Positions 8,747 through 17,856 of a stretch of DNA of 64,000 nt are shown here, in pieces. Origin of the DNA: CAVSJA01 sp963728145 (lineage in GTDB: Bacteria; Bacteroidota; Bacteroidia; Chitinophagales; Chitinophagaceae); the NCBI GenBank assembly GCA_963728145.1, contig CAVSJA010000006.1:496001-560000 (forward strand). The letters run 5' to 3'. The position numbers and the translations under genes are program-made. The notes below the pieces were generated by a model. That model saw only the letters and a program-made list of their open reading frames with translations, ran no database searches and had not been told where the DNA came from. The number at the start of each line of letters is the position of its first letter. The stretch's first letter is position 1.

Positions 8747-10598
8747 ATGAACAAATTAATTTTTCTTTTGGCTTGCTACATTTATACGGTGGCAATCTTT
8801 GCCCAGGAAATACCACGCAGAGACCTGGAGGATAGTACGATCGGCTGGATAAAGGTCTACAACTTCAAAGGTTTTAAAGAGCCCATGAAAATGGATCATA
8901 GGAATTATTCTGTTGCGCAATTATCCATTATTGATTCTTTTGCAAACTGGATGCAAGCGAGTTATCTTCCAAAAGGTGGACTCGGAGATATCAAAAAGAT
9001 TGTTTCAGAAAAATTGGGGCCGTATAATTGGTATACCTCGGGACTGCCTCAGCATTATGGAGCCTATGCAGTGACTTATTATTTTTTGAAATACAATAGC
9101 AAGGGAAAACTGACGCCCGCCACAAGTCACAGCGTCACCTGGAGTATGATCGCGAATGGAACACCAACCAGTTGGGTGATCAGGGATATTAGTACAGCTA
9201 CCCAATGCTATTTTACCTTGCCATCATTTGAAGCAGCTCACTCCAGCGAAGAAACGCGAAAGACCTATGACCTTTCAAAGGTCACCAACCTGGCACCCTA
9301 TATTAATTTCTGGGTGAGGGACATAGAAACAGGTGGTGGAAACAACTATGTATTACTAAGCAAGGACAATCGATTTCCATTTATTAAACTGACAAAAGGG
9401 GAATACCTGAAGTTACTTGAAACTTTCATACCAGTAGCTTACGAACGCGAAAAGAAGGAAATTATCAAAGGAGAGCAGGGTGATCTAAAACGTGCGGCGA
9501 ACTTGCTGAAATATCTGGATGAAAAATATGAAAAGCGAAAAGCAGGCTTAGAAAAAAACAAAGAGAAATACAAACGCCGCCTTGATGAACTTGCTTTGAT
9601 GCAAGCACAGCCTACCTTGCATGATCTCGATGGTGGAAAGGATGTGTTCAGCAATCACTACCTCACAGATACTGAATCTACAGCGGGAAGAATTCCTGTT
9701 TATAAGGTTGACCCGGCAATGGCCGAATTATGCAAGAAAGATAAACCACAATGGATATTGGTTGGTTGGTGGTGGGCCCCGAATGATGTAACGGAAAAAA
9801 ATCTACACGAATCGATAATCTATAATTTCAATTTCTCTTATCTCTATAATTTTTTCTTCGATCCCGAAAAAATTAAAGGCCAAACTTACAAACCACTCCG
9901 ATCCCCTTCATTTAAGGAAGCAGTAGTTATAACCGAATCATCCGAAGCTGCGAAAAAGAACAAGGGGGATGCAAACATTTATTTCTTCGATGATTTTTCT
10001 GCAACAGGCATTGGTCAAAAACCAGTTGGATGGAGAGCCAAGCTAGGGTATGGTGGCAACACAAGTACCGTCGTTCAACTTAATGGGCTTAATGGGAAAT
10101 GGGCTACCGGTAATTATGAACTAACAGCGCTTGGTCTCAAAAAGCCTTTTCCCCAGGATTTTACGTTGAGTTATGATCTCGTGGCTTCGCAAAACTTTAC
10201 ATGGGGTTCCAAGGGGCTTACAATTCAGTTATCCAAAGAAACATCGCCGGGCAATGCCGAATCATTCCTGAAAATAAAGTTTCGTCCCGGATTTGATGGC
10301 AGGGAGGGAGAAACAGAGATTTGAAGGAAAGTTTCCTTCGTCACCTGATTATTTGAACAGGTCAAATTGGGCAAAAGCTCCCGGGTTTTCCAACAACAAA
10401 AAATATAATCATATTAAGGTGAGCATAAAAAAGAAAGGCGAACGCTTACAAATATTTATCGATGAAAACAAGGTGGCGGAATATGAAAAAGCAATACCTG
10501 CATCACAAGTGTTTAATACGCTGATGTTTTTAGAGAATGGTAATACAGGCGAAAATGATAAGTACTATATCAGCAACTTAAAAATTGTAAAGGAATAG
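8747..10598 (+). pseudogene. Secreted two-domain protein with LamG-like C-terminus, frameshifted
   Basis: One gene interrupted by a single-base frameshift near 10300-10320, in the purine-rich GGCAGGGAGGGAGAAA. The first frame runs 8747-10324 and the second continues to 10598. Joined, it encodes about 616 residues. There is a signal peptide (ends IFAQE), a middle region with a KLTKGEYLKLLE strand shared in style with the upstream gene, and a charged coiled-coil segment near 230-285. The C-terminal concanavalin-like region (FFDDFSATGIGQKPVGW, later KVSIKKKGERLQIFIDENKV and MFLENGN) spans the break. Removing one base restores it. Either a sequencing error or a recent mutation. Confidence 0.75.
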
Positions 10599-10601
10599 AT
10601 C

Positions 10602-10815
10602 ATGAAATATTTATTGATCAATCTGATATTATTCATAGGCGGTTTTGGTTTCCACTTGACAACATTGGCCCAATCTGAAAGTTTTGATCTTGTTAGTTAT
10701 AGTCCACCAAGAGACTCCGCCGGAACAGTCAAAAACTTACGGAGTTTACTTCTCCTGTATAAAAGGATTACGAATACTGTGGTTTGATAATACGGCTTAT
10801 GCAAAGGCGGAGTAA
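10602..10815 (+). pseudogene. Remnant of a secreted protein gene
   Basis: A signal peptide (MKYLLINLILFIGGFG, cleavage after LAQ) is followed by SESFDLVSYSPP, which resembles the start of a family of secreted Chitinophagaceae proteins. The frame then loses sense and stops at 10787. A second frame overlapping it reads a short piece including YGVYFSCIKGLRILWFDN and stops at 10815. I read this as a gene truncated by internal deletion. It follows the frameshifted gene by 3 bases. Confidence 0.5.
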
Positions 10816-10844
10816 ATTCGGCACCTCCTTTAGGGAATAAATGC

Positions 10845-10852
10845 TATTTTTG
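10845..10852 (+). promoter_or_regulatory. Candidate promoter -7 box for tRNA-Ser
   Basis: TATTTTTG is a perfect match to TAnnTTTG and ends 14 bases before the mature tRNA 5' end, a reasonable distance for a short pre-tRNA leader. The -33 element is unclear. Confidence 0.55.
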
Positions 10853-10866
10853 CTGCCCTACAAAAC

Positions 10867-10953
10867 GGAGAGGTGCTCGAGTGGTTGAAGAGGTACGCCT
10901 GGAAAGTGTATATACGGGAAACCGTATCGCGGGTTCGAATCCCGCCCTCTCCG
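10867..10953 (+). tRNA. tRNA-Ser (anticodon GGA)
   Basis: An 87-base class II tRNA. The acceptor stem GGAGAGG pairs with CCTCTCC at 10946-10952, with discriminator G. The anticodon stem-loop holds GGA, a long variable arm follows, and the T-arm has GGGTTCGAATCCC. The 3' CCA is not encoded. A long variable arm together with GGA identifies serine (UCC/UCU codons). Confidence 0.96.
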
Positions 10954-10957
10954 CAAA

Positions 10958-11791
10958 TTGATCAAATCCCCAATACCAGCTATCAAGCTGAATAAAAAGT
11001 CACGTTCCTTAAGTTTAGCTATCCTTTATTGGGTCTCCTTTGTTTTCCTGCTCTTTCTAAGCAGTAGTTTTGTTGGTTCGTTTATTCCGAAAATCTGGGA
11101 AAGGTTTGCATATGGAATATTAGGAACCATTTCGGCACTTATTGCTACATGGTTTTTTCTCAGGATAGGGAAGAAATCATTCAAGGAAATCGGATTGGTT
11201 TGGGAACGCCAAACTTTTTGGAGGTTTATTGTAGGGATCCTGATTGGCACTGGAATTTTTATTTTAATTATTCTCCTTTTATTGGGTTTTACCGAACTGC
11301 AATTGGTAAAAAATCCCGAGCGTTTTGATCCTTTAATGGCATTTGGGTATCTGGCCATTTTTCCACTCGCATTTATGGAGGAAATTGCATTCCGTTCATA
11401 TCCATTTATAAAGTTGAATAAAGCATTTAGATTACGCTTCACTCAGATAATCGCCGCATTAGCTTTTGCGCTTTACCATATCATCGGTGGGTGGGATCCA
11501 AAAATTGCCTTCCTGGGTCCAGGGATCTGGGCATTTGTATTTGGATTGAGCGCCATATGGTCTCGCGGTATTGCCATGCCAACTGGAATACATGTTGCAT
11601 TAAATGTGATCCAACCCTTAATTGGGATTAGTGGAGGATACGCATCCATTTGGACACTTAAACACAAGACGGGGGTTTCGGAAAATGAAATCTCTAAAAC
11701 TGCCGTTGTTGAAATAGGAGTTCAATTATTCATTTTGATCCTTGCGATACTTATGACGGAGTTCTATATCCGAAAGATTGAAAAAAAATAA
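10958..11791 (+). CDS. CPBP family intramembrane metalloprotease
   Basis: A polytopic membrane protein with about eight hydrophobic segments and the CPBP/ABI signature. The glutamate pair lies in MEEIAFRS near residues 140-147, and a histidine in ALYHIIGG near residue 174, as expected of the zinc-free or zinc glutamyl-type intramembrane protease fold. Typical relatives process prenylated proteins or act in bacteriocin self-immunity; the substrate here is unknown. The start is uncertain: the only upstream candidate is a TTG four bases after the tRNA, so the gene may be co-transcribed from the tRNA promoter or begin at an internal non-ATG codon. Confidence 0.85.
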   Translation: MIKSPIPAIKLNKKSRSLSLAILYWVSFVFLLFLSSSFVGSFIPKIWERFAYGILGTISALIATWFFLRIGKKSFKEIGLVWERQTFWRFIVGILIGTGIFILIILLLLGFTELQLVKNPERFDPLMAFGYLAIFPLAFMEEIAFRSYPFIKLNKAFRLRFTQIIAALAFALYHIIGGWDPKIAFLGPGIWAFVFGLSAIWSRGIAMPTGIHVALNVIQPLIGISGGYASIWTLKHKTGVSENEISKTAVVEIGVQLFILILAILMTEFYIRKIEKK

Positions 11792-11822
11792 CTTCCTGAC
11801 GTTTAGAACCATCGGAAATCGA

Positions 11823-12896
11823 TCATTCCGAGATAAGATTTCCATAAAATTTTACATAAAGCATTGGTACGGCACTAGTGCTGAAGAAAAAAGTTTTTGA
11901 TATTCTAACCGAAGTTCCTGCCAGAATATGCATGTCTATGGAAAATGGCTTTTGAAAATAGTAAGTCAGATTAGCTGATGAGTTCGTATATGTATAGTGT
12001 TCCATTCCAGTAAGTTCTAGTTGATCCACCATTGCTCCCGATAAAACGATTGCGCAATCGAGTTCCGGTTCAAAATCTGTGGACGAGCCTGAAAAAGTTA
12101 CCCTACTCACAATCGCACCGTTAAAGCGATAAAGTCCTGTTTTGTTTATGGTGATGGAATTAGCATTAATTGTGATATCGGAAGGATTCAGGTTATATTT
12201 TGTTGAACTTATATTCATATTTCCCGGTCCAAATTCGGTTGTGGAATACTCAACTTTAAATCTTGTATTATTGCTAAAAGCTGCATTTGTCCACGTGGGT
12301 GCCGAACCTCCATTCGAAGTGAGCACCTGGCCCGGGTTTCCTTGATTTCCGAAAACCTTGAATGTTCCAAATAAATTAATCGGACCTGAAAATGTAGTTC
12401 CTCCCTCCGCAAAAAAATATACTGCCCTGTTCGTTGTATTCGTTCCCGCACCAACAATCGCGAGTGCATTTGTGCCGAAACCATTGTATCCTATTTTCCC
12501 CGCATTGAGTTCCTTTCCCTGGATTCCTGCTCCAAATTCGAGAAGACTCGTTCCTTCGAGTTTCATCGGTCCGTTTACGTGTAATCTTGCGGTTGCCGGG
12601 TTGATGCCAATTCCTGTATTTCCGCCCGAACTGATAATTAAATGATATCCGGAATTATCGCCGATGCTGAATCCATTATTGGGAGTATTGGTACCCACAG
12701 CTCCTGCTCTCAAATACCAGGAATTACTCGAAGAAATATTCTGAAGTTTAATTGCGGCAGATTGTCCATCTGCAGTAGTTTCGGTTCCTCTCACTGTTAG
12801 TTTGGCTGAAGGAGCAAGGTCTCCGATACCAATGTTTTGTGCATTTACTAATATTGGTAACAAAGCAAGTAAATGTGCAAAGGCAAATTTTTTCAT
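11823..12896 (-). CDS. Secreted C1q/TNF-like surface protein
   Basis: About 357 residues. A signal peptide (cleavage after NAQ) leads into repeated GIG-x-P-x-AKL-x-V-x-G motifs, IGIGDLAPSAKLTVRG and TGIGINPATARLHVNG. These are typical of Bacteroidota tail-fibre-like or extracellular proteins. The last 150 residues form a predicted jelly-roll of the C1q/TNF type, with alternating beta strands such as ITINKTGLYRFNGAIV. The ATG at 12896 begins the signal peptide, and longer upstream starts are ignored. Probably surface-exposed; the ligand is unknown. Confidence 0.75.
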   Translation of the reverse strand: MKKFAFAHLLALLPILVNAQNIGIGDLAPSAKLTVRGTETTADGQSAAIKLQNISSSNSWYLRAGAVGTNTPNNGFSIGDNSGYHLIISSGGNTGIGINPATARLHVNGPMKLEGTSLLEFGAGIQGKELNAGKIGYNGFGTNALAIVGAGTNTTNRAVYFFAEGGTTFSGPINLFGTFKVFGNQGNPGQVLTSNGGSAPTWTNAAFSNNTRFKVEYSTTEFGPGNMNISSTKYNLNPSDITINANSITINKTGLYRFNGAIVSRVTFSGSSTDFEPELDCAIVLSGAMVDQLELTGMEHYTYTNSSANLTYYFQKPFSIDMHILAGTSVRISKTFFFSTSAVPMLYVKFYGNLISE

Positions 12897-13017
12897 TGTG
12901 GAATGTATAATTAGCCACAATCTAAATGTCTGTGAAATCAAAAGAAACTACATGATCATGTTTTCCGCTAATTGCTAACAGCCGCCCTAATCAATAAAGA
13001 AATTTGCCGACGCCACG

Positions 13018-13149
13018 ACGCTGCGCCGGGCGGGGACGCCGGCGTTTCTGAAAATCGGGTTAATCAAAAGGTGTTAGCTGCAACTCCAAATAAATTCGCG
13101 AACGTTACTCTGGTGCAAGACGCCGGGCGGGGACGCCCGGCGCAGCGCT
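13018..13149. repeat. GC-rich inverted repeat (GCCGGGCG family), copy 1
   Basis: The left arm is at about 13018-13047 and the right arm at about 13119-13149. Each contains GCCGGGCGGGGACGCC and a GCTGCG/CGCAGC end, in inverse orientation, around a spacer of about 70 bases. Each arm is itself palindromic (GCCGGGCG...CGCCCGGC). The same sequence appears at 47711-47842. The arms are far richer in G+C than the neighbouring genes. Confidence 0.85.
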
Positions 13150-13169
13150 TAGTAATTAACATTCGATAA

Positions 13170-13817
13170 TTAAAACAACAAGCTGATCAGTTTATCCTTT
13201 ATCGCTTTAGATACTGCTTCCGCAGCTGTGTGGACGTGGAGTTTATCGTAGATTTTTTTGATATGAAAGCGGACTGTGTCGATCGTTATTTCTAATTCGG
13301 CTGCAATCATTTTGTAGCTATGCCCTTTAGAAAGAAGTAAAAGAATCTCAGTTTCTTTTTTTGACAACTTTCCGTTTTCTTGTTCAGTTGTTTTTGCCTG
13401 TGGCACCATTTGCAAAACTCTTTTTGCAATTGCTCCCGTCATCGGCGCTCCACCGGTAATGACATTGCGTATGGCAGAGGGAATTTCTTCGGTTGCATAC
13501 CCTTTCAGGATATAGCCCGATGCGCCTGCGCAAATGGCATTAAAGATATTTTCATTATCATCAAATATGGTGAGCATGATGATCGGCAATTCCCTGTTCT
13601 TCTTTCTAATTCGCTTCACTGCCTCTACGCCATTAACAGCGGGCATATCTATATCCATTAGTACAACATCCGGCCGTAATTCTTGCAGATCAATCTCAAT
13701 AGTCTCTGCATTTGGCATCGCTGCAAGTAATTCCAGGTCGGGATGATCACTAATGAGCGATTGCATACTTACGCGAAAAGTTTCGTTGTCGTCGTATAAA
13801 AGGATTCTTGTGGGCAT
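13170..13817 (-). CDS. LuxR/NarL-type response regulator
   Basis: Cytosolic transcription factor of a two-component system. The N-terminal receiver domain has the acidic pair D9-D10, phosphoacceptor D54 in VVLMDIDMP, and a lysine in GYILKG near 104. The C-terminal LuxR-type helix-turn-helix includes LSKKETEILLLLSKGHSYK and DTVRFHIKKIYDKL near residues 150-200. It lies 41 bases downstream of the TPR sensor kinase start-to-stop on the same strand and is its likely partner. A near-consensus -7 box (TTATTTTG, one mismatch) ends four bases before the ATG, so it may also have its own promoter. Confidence 0.93.
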   Translation of the reverse strand: MPTRILLYDDNETFRVSMQSLISDHPDLELLAAMPNAETIEIDLQELRPDVVLMDIDMPAVNGVEAVKRIRKKNRELPIIMLTIFDDNENIFNAICAGASGYILKGYATEEIPSAIRNVITGGAPMTGAIAKRVLQMVPQAKTTEQENGKLSKKETEILLLLSKGHSYKMIAAELEITIDTVRFHIKKIYDKLHVHTAAEAVSKAIKDKLISLLF

Positions 13818-13858
13818 GATGCAAAATAAATTGTCAAACCGGTATTACTGCTACATGA

Positions 13859-16090
13859 TTATGTTTGCGGGATTGAAACCTCCAATTTTACGCCTTTGCC
13901 GGGCGAGCTTAGGATTGTAAAGACTCCATTCAACGCTTCGGTTCTTGCACGCATGTTTCGCAACCCGTTCGAGGAATTAATTCTGTTTGTATCAAATCCA
14001 ATCCCATTGTCTTTAATCAATAGCAGGATACTGGTTTTATCGCCCGATAAGTGAATGTCCACCTGGCTCGCCTCAGAGTATTTTGCGGCATTGTTAATCG
14101 CCTCTTTGATGATGAGGAAAAAGTCACGTCGTTGCTCCATACCTAAACTTTTTGTAAGCAAGGGCTCGTCTACAGTAAGAACTGTATGAATATTTTTTGG
14201 TTCGAGGGTCCGGGCAATAAACTCTCTGATCCTGATCACCATGTTTTCCAATTTATCGTTTTCGGGCGATATGGCCCATACGATATCACTCATTCCCTGT
14301 TGCATCTGGGAAGATTGTTCCGTAATCATTCCCAACATTGAAGATGCTTTTTGCTGATCTTTATTGATATTATTTTGGGATACCTGGGATAATATTTTTA
14401 TGCTGGTCAATGCCGATCCAATCTCATCGTGCAGGTTTTTCGCAATATTGTTTCTTACTTTCAACATATCTCTTTGTTGCTGCAGTTTTTTTGACAGTTT
14501 GAAGCGGCTGAATAAAACAATTCCAAGGATGATTAAAAGGAACATACCGAGGAACATCAGGTTTCTCAATTGTTTCTGGTTATTCAGCTGCCTGTCTTTT
14601 AACTCCTTTGCCACTTCCGATAATTGAAGTGCCTGTTTGTTATTATTGGATACCAAAATTTGTTTTTCCAGTTCTTCCTGCTGTTGTTTTATTCTAACAT
14701 CACGCAATTCCCTTTCCTGCGATAAGATCTTGATTTCATTTTCTTTTTGTTTTGCCTCAAGCCAGTTGCCCTGGATAATCACTTTTTGCTTATCTATTTC
14801 CAGCTGTTTGATTTTTTGATCTAGGCTCAACCGCGATATTTCGTTGTCTTTTTTTTCTGTTTCATATTTGGTTTGTAAGTCGGCAATATTGGTTGTTGTT
14901 TCCTTGTTGATAATGCTATCGCGGTAACTATAATATTTTTTCAAATTCTCATACGCATTTTTATGGTCATTTGAACGGCTGTAATAAGCGGCCCGGGTGC
15001 CATAATAATCACGGAGCAATGTTTTGTTGTTTAATTCAACAGACAGCTCATAGGATTCTTTATAATATGCCTCCATTGCTATAGTATCCTTCATATCCCC
15101 GCAAAGCAAGGCAGCCCATCTGCATTTACCGGCCAGCCCGACTTTATCGTTCATTTCCCTGGATATGACAATTGATTTTTGAATATAGGCAAGCGCTTCC
15201 GGTTTATTTCTTTGCCTATCCATGAGAACAGAAAGATTATCATAGCTCCGCATCATCAGGCTTTTTACTCCGCTCTTTTCTGCGTATTTCATGGCTTCCT
15301 TTTGGTACTTCGATGCTGAATCCATGGAAACGGGCATGTACATCCGGGATAAACTCTCGTAAGCAGTTGCCAGTCCCTGGATATCCCTGCTCTGTTCCCG
15401 GATGGCAATAGCACTTTTTATATACTCAAAGGCTTTTGTTGAATTGCCGAGCCTATTATAAGTAACGGCAAGATTACTCTTGGTTGTAGCCAATCCGCTC
15501 AGGTCTCCTGTTTCCTCATAGATTCTTATTGCTTTGAGATACCATTCAACCTGTCTTTCCAATTCATCTTTCAGACCATGCAGGTAGCCCATATCGTTAT
15601 ACACCAGGGCTGTGTAACTTGAGCGGGATTTTCCAAAATGCAGCGCTAGGGAAGTGGTAAACAACTTTTCCGATTCCTCCAGTTTGTCTTCATACATCAG
15701 GTATTGACCTTTCTGATAAGAAGCTAAGGCCATCATAAAACTATCTTTCAGGTGCTCGCCAATTCTTAATCCTTCCGCATAGTACACTTTCAAGTCATCC
15801 TGGCTCTCTTGCTGAAATAAAATATCAGCAATTTTCAATTGCGCGAATCCTTCGCCGCGCAGGAGTTTCTTTTGTTTGCTTGATTTGAGCGCAAATTGCG
15901 CATAAGCCAGTGCGGTGTCCAGGGAGCCCGACAATGCCTCCGCATCGGCCCGATCTAACCATTGATAGATTTCCGTTGAGTCATTTTGGATTTTGGATTG
16001 CGCAAATGGATAGAAGCTGAAGTAAAGAAAAGTGACTATTAAACAAATCCTTTTCAAAAAACAGTTGAATGATTCAACCGGTCTGGGCAT
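13859..16090 (-). CDS. TPR-containing sensor histidine kinase (HisKA_3)
   Basis: A 743-residue membrane kinase. An N-terminal signal or anchor segment (residues 10-30) leads into a periplasmic region with about seven TPR-like repeats to residue 390, then a coiled coil rich in K/Q/E. One membrane segment lies near 510-530. The cytosolic HisKA_3 dimerisation helix has the phosphorylated histidine near 551 in NLHDEIGSALTSIK, and the HATPase domain contains NNAAKYSEA and DNGIGFD. This is the standard Bacteroidota TPR-kinase layout and it is cotranscribed with the LuxR-type regulator downstream. The signal is unknown. Confidence 0.93.
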   Translation of the reverse strand: MPRPVESFNCFLKRICLIVTFLYFSFYPFAQSKIQNDSTEIYQWLDRADAEALSGSLDTALAYAQFALKSSKQKKLLRGEGFAQLKIADILFQQESQDDLKVYYAEGLRIGEHLKDSFMMALASYQKGQYLMYEDKLEESEKLFTTSLALHFGKSRSSYTALVYNDMGYLHGLKDELERQVEWYLKAIRIYEETGDLSGLATTKSNLAVTYNRLGNSTKAFEYIKSAIAIREQSRDIQGLATAYESLSRMYMPVSMDSASKYQKEAMKYAEKSGVKSLMMRSYDNLSVLMDRQRNKPEALAYIQKSIVISREMNDKVGLAGKCRWAALLCGDMKDTIAMEAYYKESYELSVELNNKTLLRDYYGTRAAYYSRSNDHKNAYENLKKYYSYRDSIINKETTTNIADLQTKYETEKKDNEISRLSLDQKIKQLEIDKQKVIIQGNWLEAKQKENEIKILSQERELRDVRIKQQQEELEKQILVSNNNKQALQLSEVAKELKDRQLNNQKQLRNLMFLGMFLLIILGIVLFSRFKLSKKLQQQRDMLKVRNNIAKNLHDEIGSALTSIKILSQVSQNNINKDQQKASSMLGMITEQSSQMQQGMSDIVWAISPENDKLENMVIRIREFIARTLEPKNIHTVLTVDEPLLTKSLGMEQRRDFFLIIKEAINNAAKYSEASQVDIHLSGDKTSILLLIKDNGIGFDTNRINSSNGLRNMRARTEALNGVFTILSSPGKGVKLEVSIPQT

Positions 16091-16165
16091 AAAAGGTTTT
16101 AGAAAGGAGAATGTACGATTATTCTGAGGAACCCAATGGAAAATATAAGGGAACGAATATCTTTT

Positions 16166-17060
16166 TTATTTAGTAAATTGAAAGATCCAATCTGCCAGTT
16201 CATTCGCTTCAACAATATTCCAACTATGATATCCCCGCCCCCTAGTAACTATATATTCCGCATTTTTATTTCCTAAATTCAGAAGCACCTGGTTCAGTTT
16301 TTCAAGATCAGTTACATTTAAATCCTCAAGCTTTAGGTCTTTGCAATACTTCTCTTGAACAAAGTCAATATCGGGTTCAACATAAAGTCGAATTGGAATT
16401 GATTTTAGAAGCCTGGCATTGCCACCGTCCGGTTCACTTGCCAAAAACGGTGAGTGGAGAAAATAGTTTTTAAATGAAGTTGTTGGAGAACCCAATGAAT
16501 TCTCCAGAAAATTTAGTGTCTCGGTGCCTTCATTGTATAAAAGATTGGTACAATTGTATTGTCTGAATTTTTGTGCAGTATTGTAAAAGCGCTCCAGGTC
16601 CAATGGCGGGTCAATTACAAATACGCATTTCAAGAAAAATGCAGAATCAAATGAAAGCAAATACTCCGCAAAACTTATCGCAATAGAACCGCCCGCCGAA
16701 TAGCCACCCAGCGTCAGATTGGGCGAAATGAGTTTGGGATTTGCTGTTTGTATTCTTAATATTTCCTTGAGTTGTTTTTTTATCAGCCCATCAACAAATA
16801 AGGAATATTGCAACTCGGGTACAATGGTCAGAATATCCCTTTCCTTTTAAGACTTCAGGGATTCTTGTTTTCTTGAAAATGTTTTTTGGATTTTCTCCTT
16901 TGCCTGGGAAGAGTATTAATATTCCCTTAATGCTATCGGAAGGTTGCATTACGTAATAGGAATAAGTCCTTCCCATTAATGAATAAGAAAGCCTGACACT
17001 ATTCTGCCCAAATAGCGTTGATGCGAATACGAAGCAGCAAACAAAAGATATTAGCCTCAT
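16166..17060 (-). pseudogene. Secreted alpha/beta hydrolase, frameshifted
   Basis: A signal peptide (ends LFGQ) and an N-terminal strand ILILFPGKGENP lie in one frame. The nucleophile elbow GGYSAGGS, an acid-bearing strand IRLYVEPDID and a late catalytic-type histidine in GRGYHSWNIVE lie in another. The frames meet near 16835-16840, where one extra T in TATTC would account for the break. Removing it gives a continuous KGKGYLTIVPELQYSLF, a normal hydrolase strand. The combined length of about 297 residues suits a serine esterase or lipase-like enzyme of the periplasm. Substrate not predictable. Confidence 0.75.
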
Positions 17061-17164
17061 AACATTATTTTTCACACCATCCGTGTAACTGTAAAATAAG
17101 CAGGTTTTTCATTTGAGTGTGTTATCTGATAAAAAGATTGTGAACTTTATAGGAAACTGCCTTA

Positions 17165-17707
17165 TTGGACACCCCTGATAACAATATCGTATTGCAGGTA
17201 AGAAACGTTGGAGACATTTTTTACCATTTCGTAATTCCATTGTCGAGCAAGCGATTGCTGAATCCCGATATTGAACAGGTTATTCTTGAGGAGGCCGAAG
17301 CGCTTTCTCCAGATGCTGATATCTGTTTAGTTCTGAGGGTTACTGATGAACAGGGCTATAACGAAGCCGAAATTGCTTCAGCCGTTAAAAGACATTTCGA
17401 ATATCAACATGAACGAGCCGGGAAAGCAGTTTCCACCACTATCAGACTTGGCTGGAAGAGTCTTATTGTTGGTTTTGTTTTTTTGGTAGCCATGTACTTC
17501 CTTTCGCTGATCGTCACGAGCTGGCTGCCGGATATGGGATTGAAGATAACGGTCAGAGAACTTTTTATCGTACTTGTGTGGGTAGCACTCTGGAGACCTG
17601 CTGAACTTTTGATTTATGATTGGCGGCCATTCAAACGCAAAGCAAGAATTCTGGAAAGAATTTCAAAATGCAATGTTCAAATCGTTAGACAAACGATTCC
17701 AGATTAG
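17165..17707 (+). CDS. Membrane protein of unknown function
   Basis: About 180 residues. The N-terminal soluble half includes VGDIFYHFVIPLSSK and a helical VKRHFEYQHERAG. Two membrane segments follow near 100-118 and 130-150, with a basic C-terminal tail (DWRPFKRKARILERI). The only upstream start is TTG at 17165; no in-frame ATG occurs before the membrane region, so TTG is accepted. I do not recognise the family. It precedes the P-type ATPase on the same strand but a 149-base spacer with a heptad repeat separates them. Confidence 0.65.
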   Translation: MDTPDNNIVLQVRNVGDIFYHFVIPLSSKRLLNPDIEQVILEEAEALSPDADICLVLRVTDEQGYNEAEIASAVKRHFEYQHERAGKAVSTTIRLGWKSLIVGFVFLVAMYFLSLIVTSWLPDMGLKITVRELFIVLVWVALWRPAELLIYDWRPFKRKARILERISKCNVQIVRQTIPD

Positions 17708-17759
17708 CGAAATCAAAATGTCTTTAACTCTGAATTTCATTCTGTGGCAACACTAGCAA

Positions 17760-17787
17760 GACTCCCGACTCCTGACTCCCGACTATT
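17760..17787. repeat. Heptad repeat (GACTCCY), single arm
   Basis: Four consecutive 7-base units GACTCCC, GACTCCT, GACTCCC and GACTATT. It is the inverse complement of the AGTCGGG units at 40314-40348 and within ade at 53424-53479. No second arm is visible here. Confidence 0.8.
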
Positions 17788-17856
17788 TCCGAGGCACTTT
17801 TTTTGCATAACTTGTACTACGCGCTCCTTTAATCATTCACCCGGACATTATTCTAC

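Noticed and set aside
13018..13149. A transferred GC-rich island
   Set aside because: The GC-rich sequence is limited to two short palindromic arms and recurs at 47711-47842; flanking genes have normal composition.
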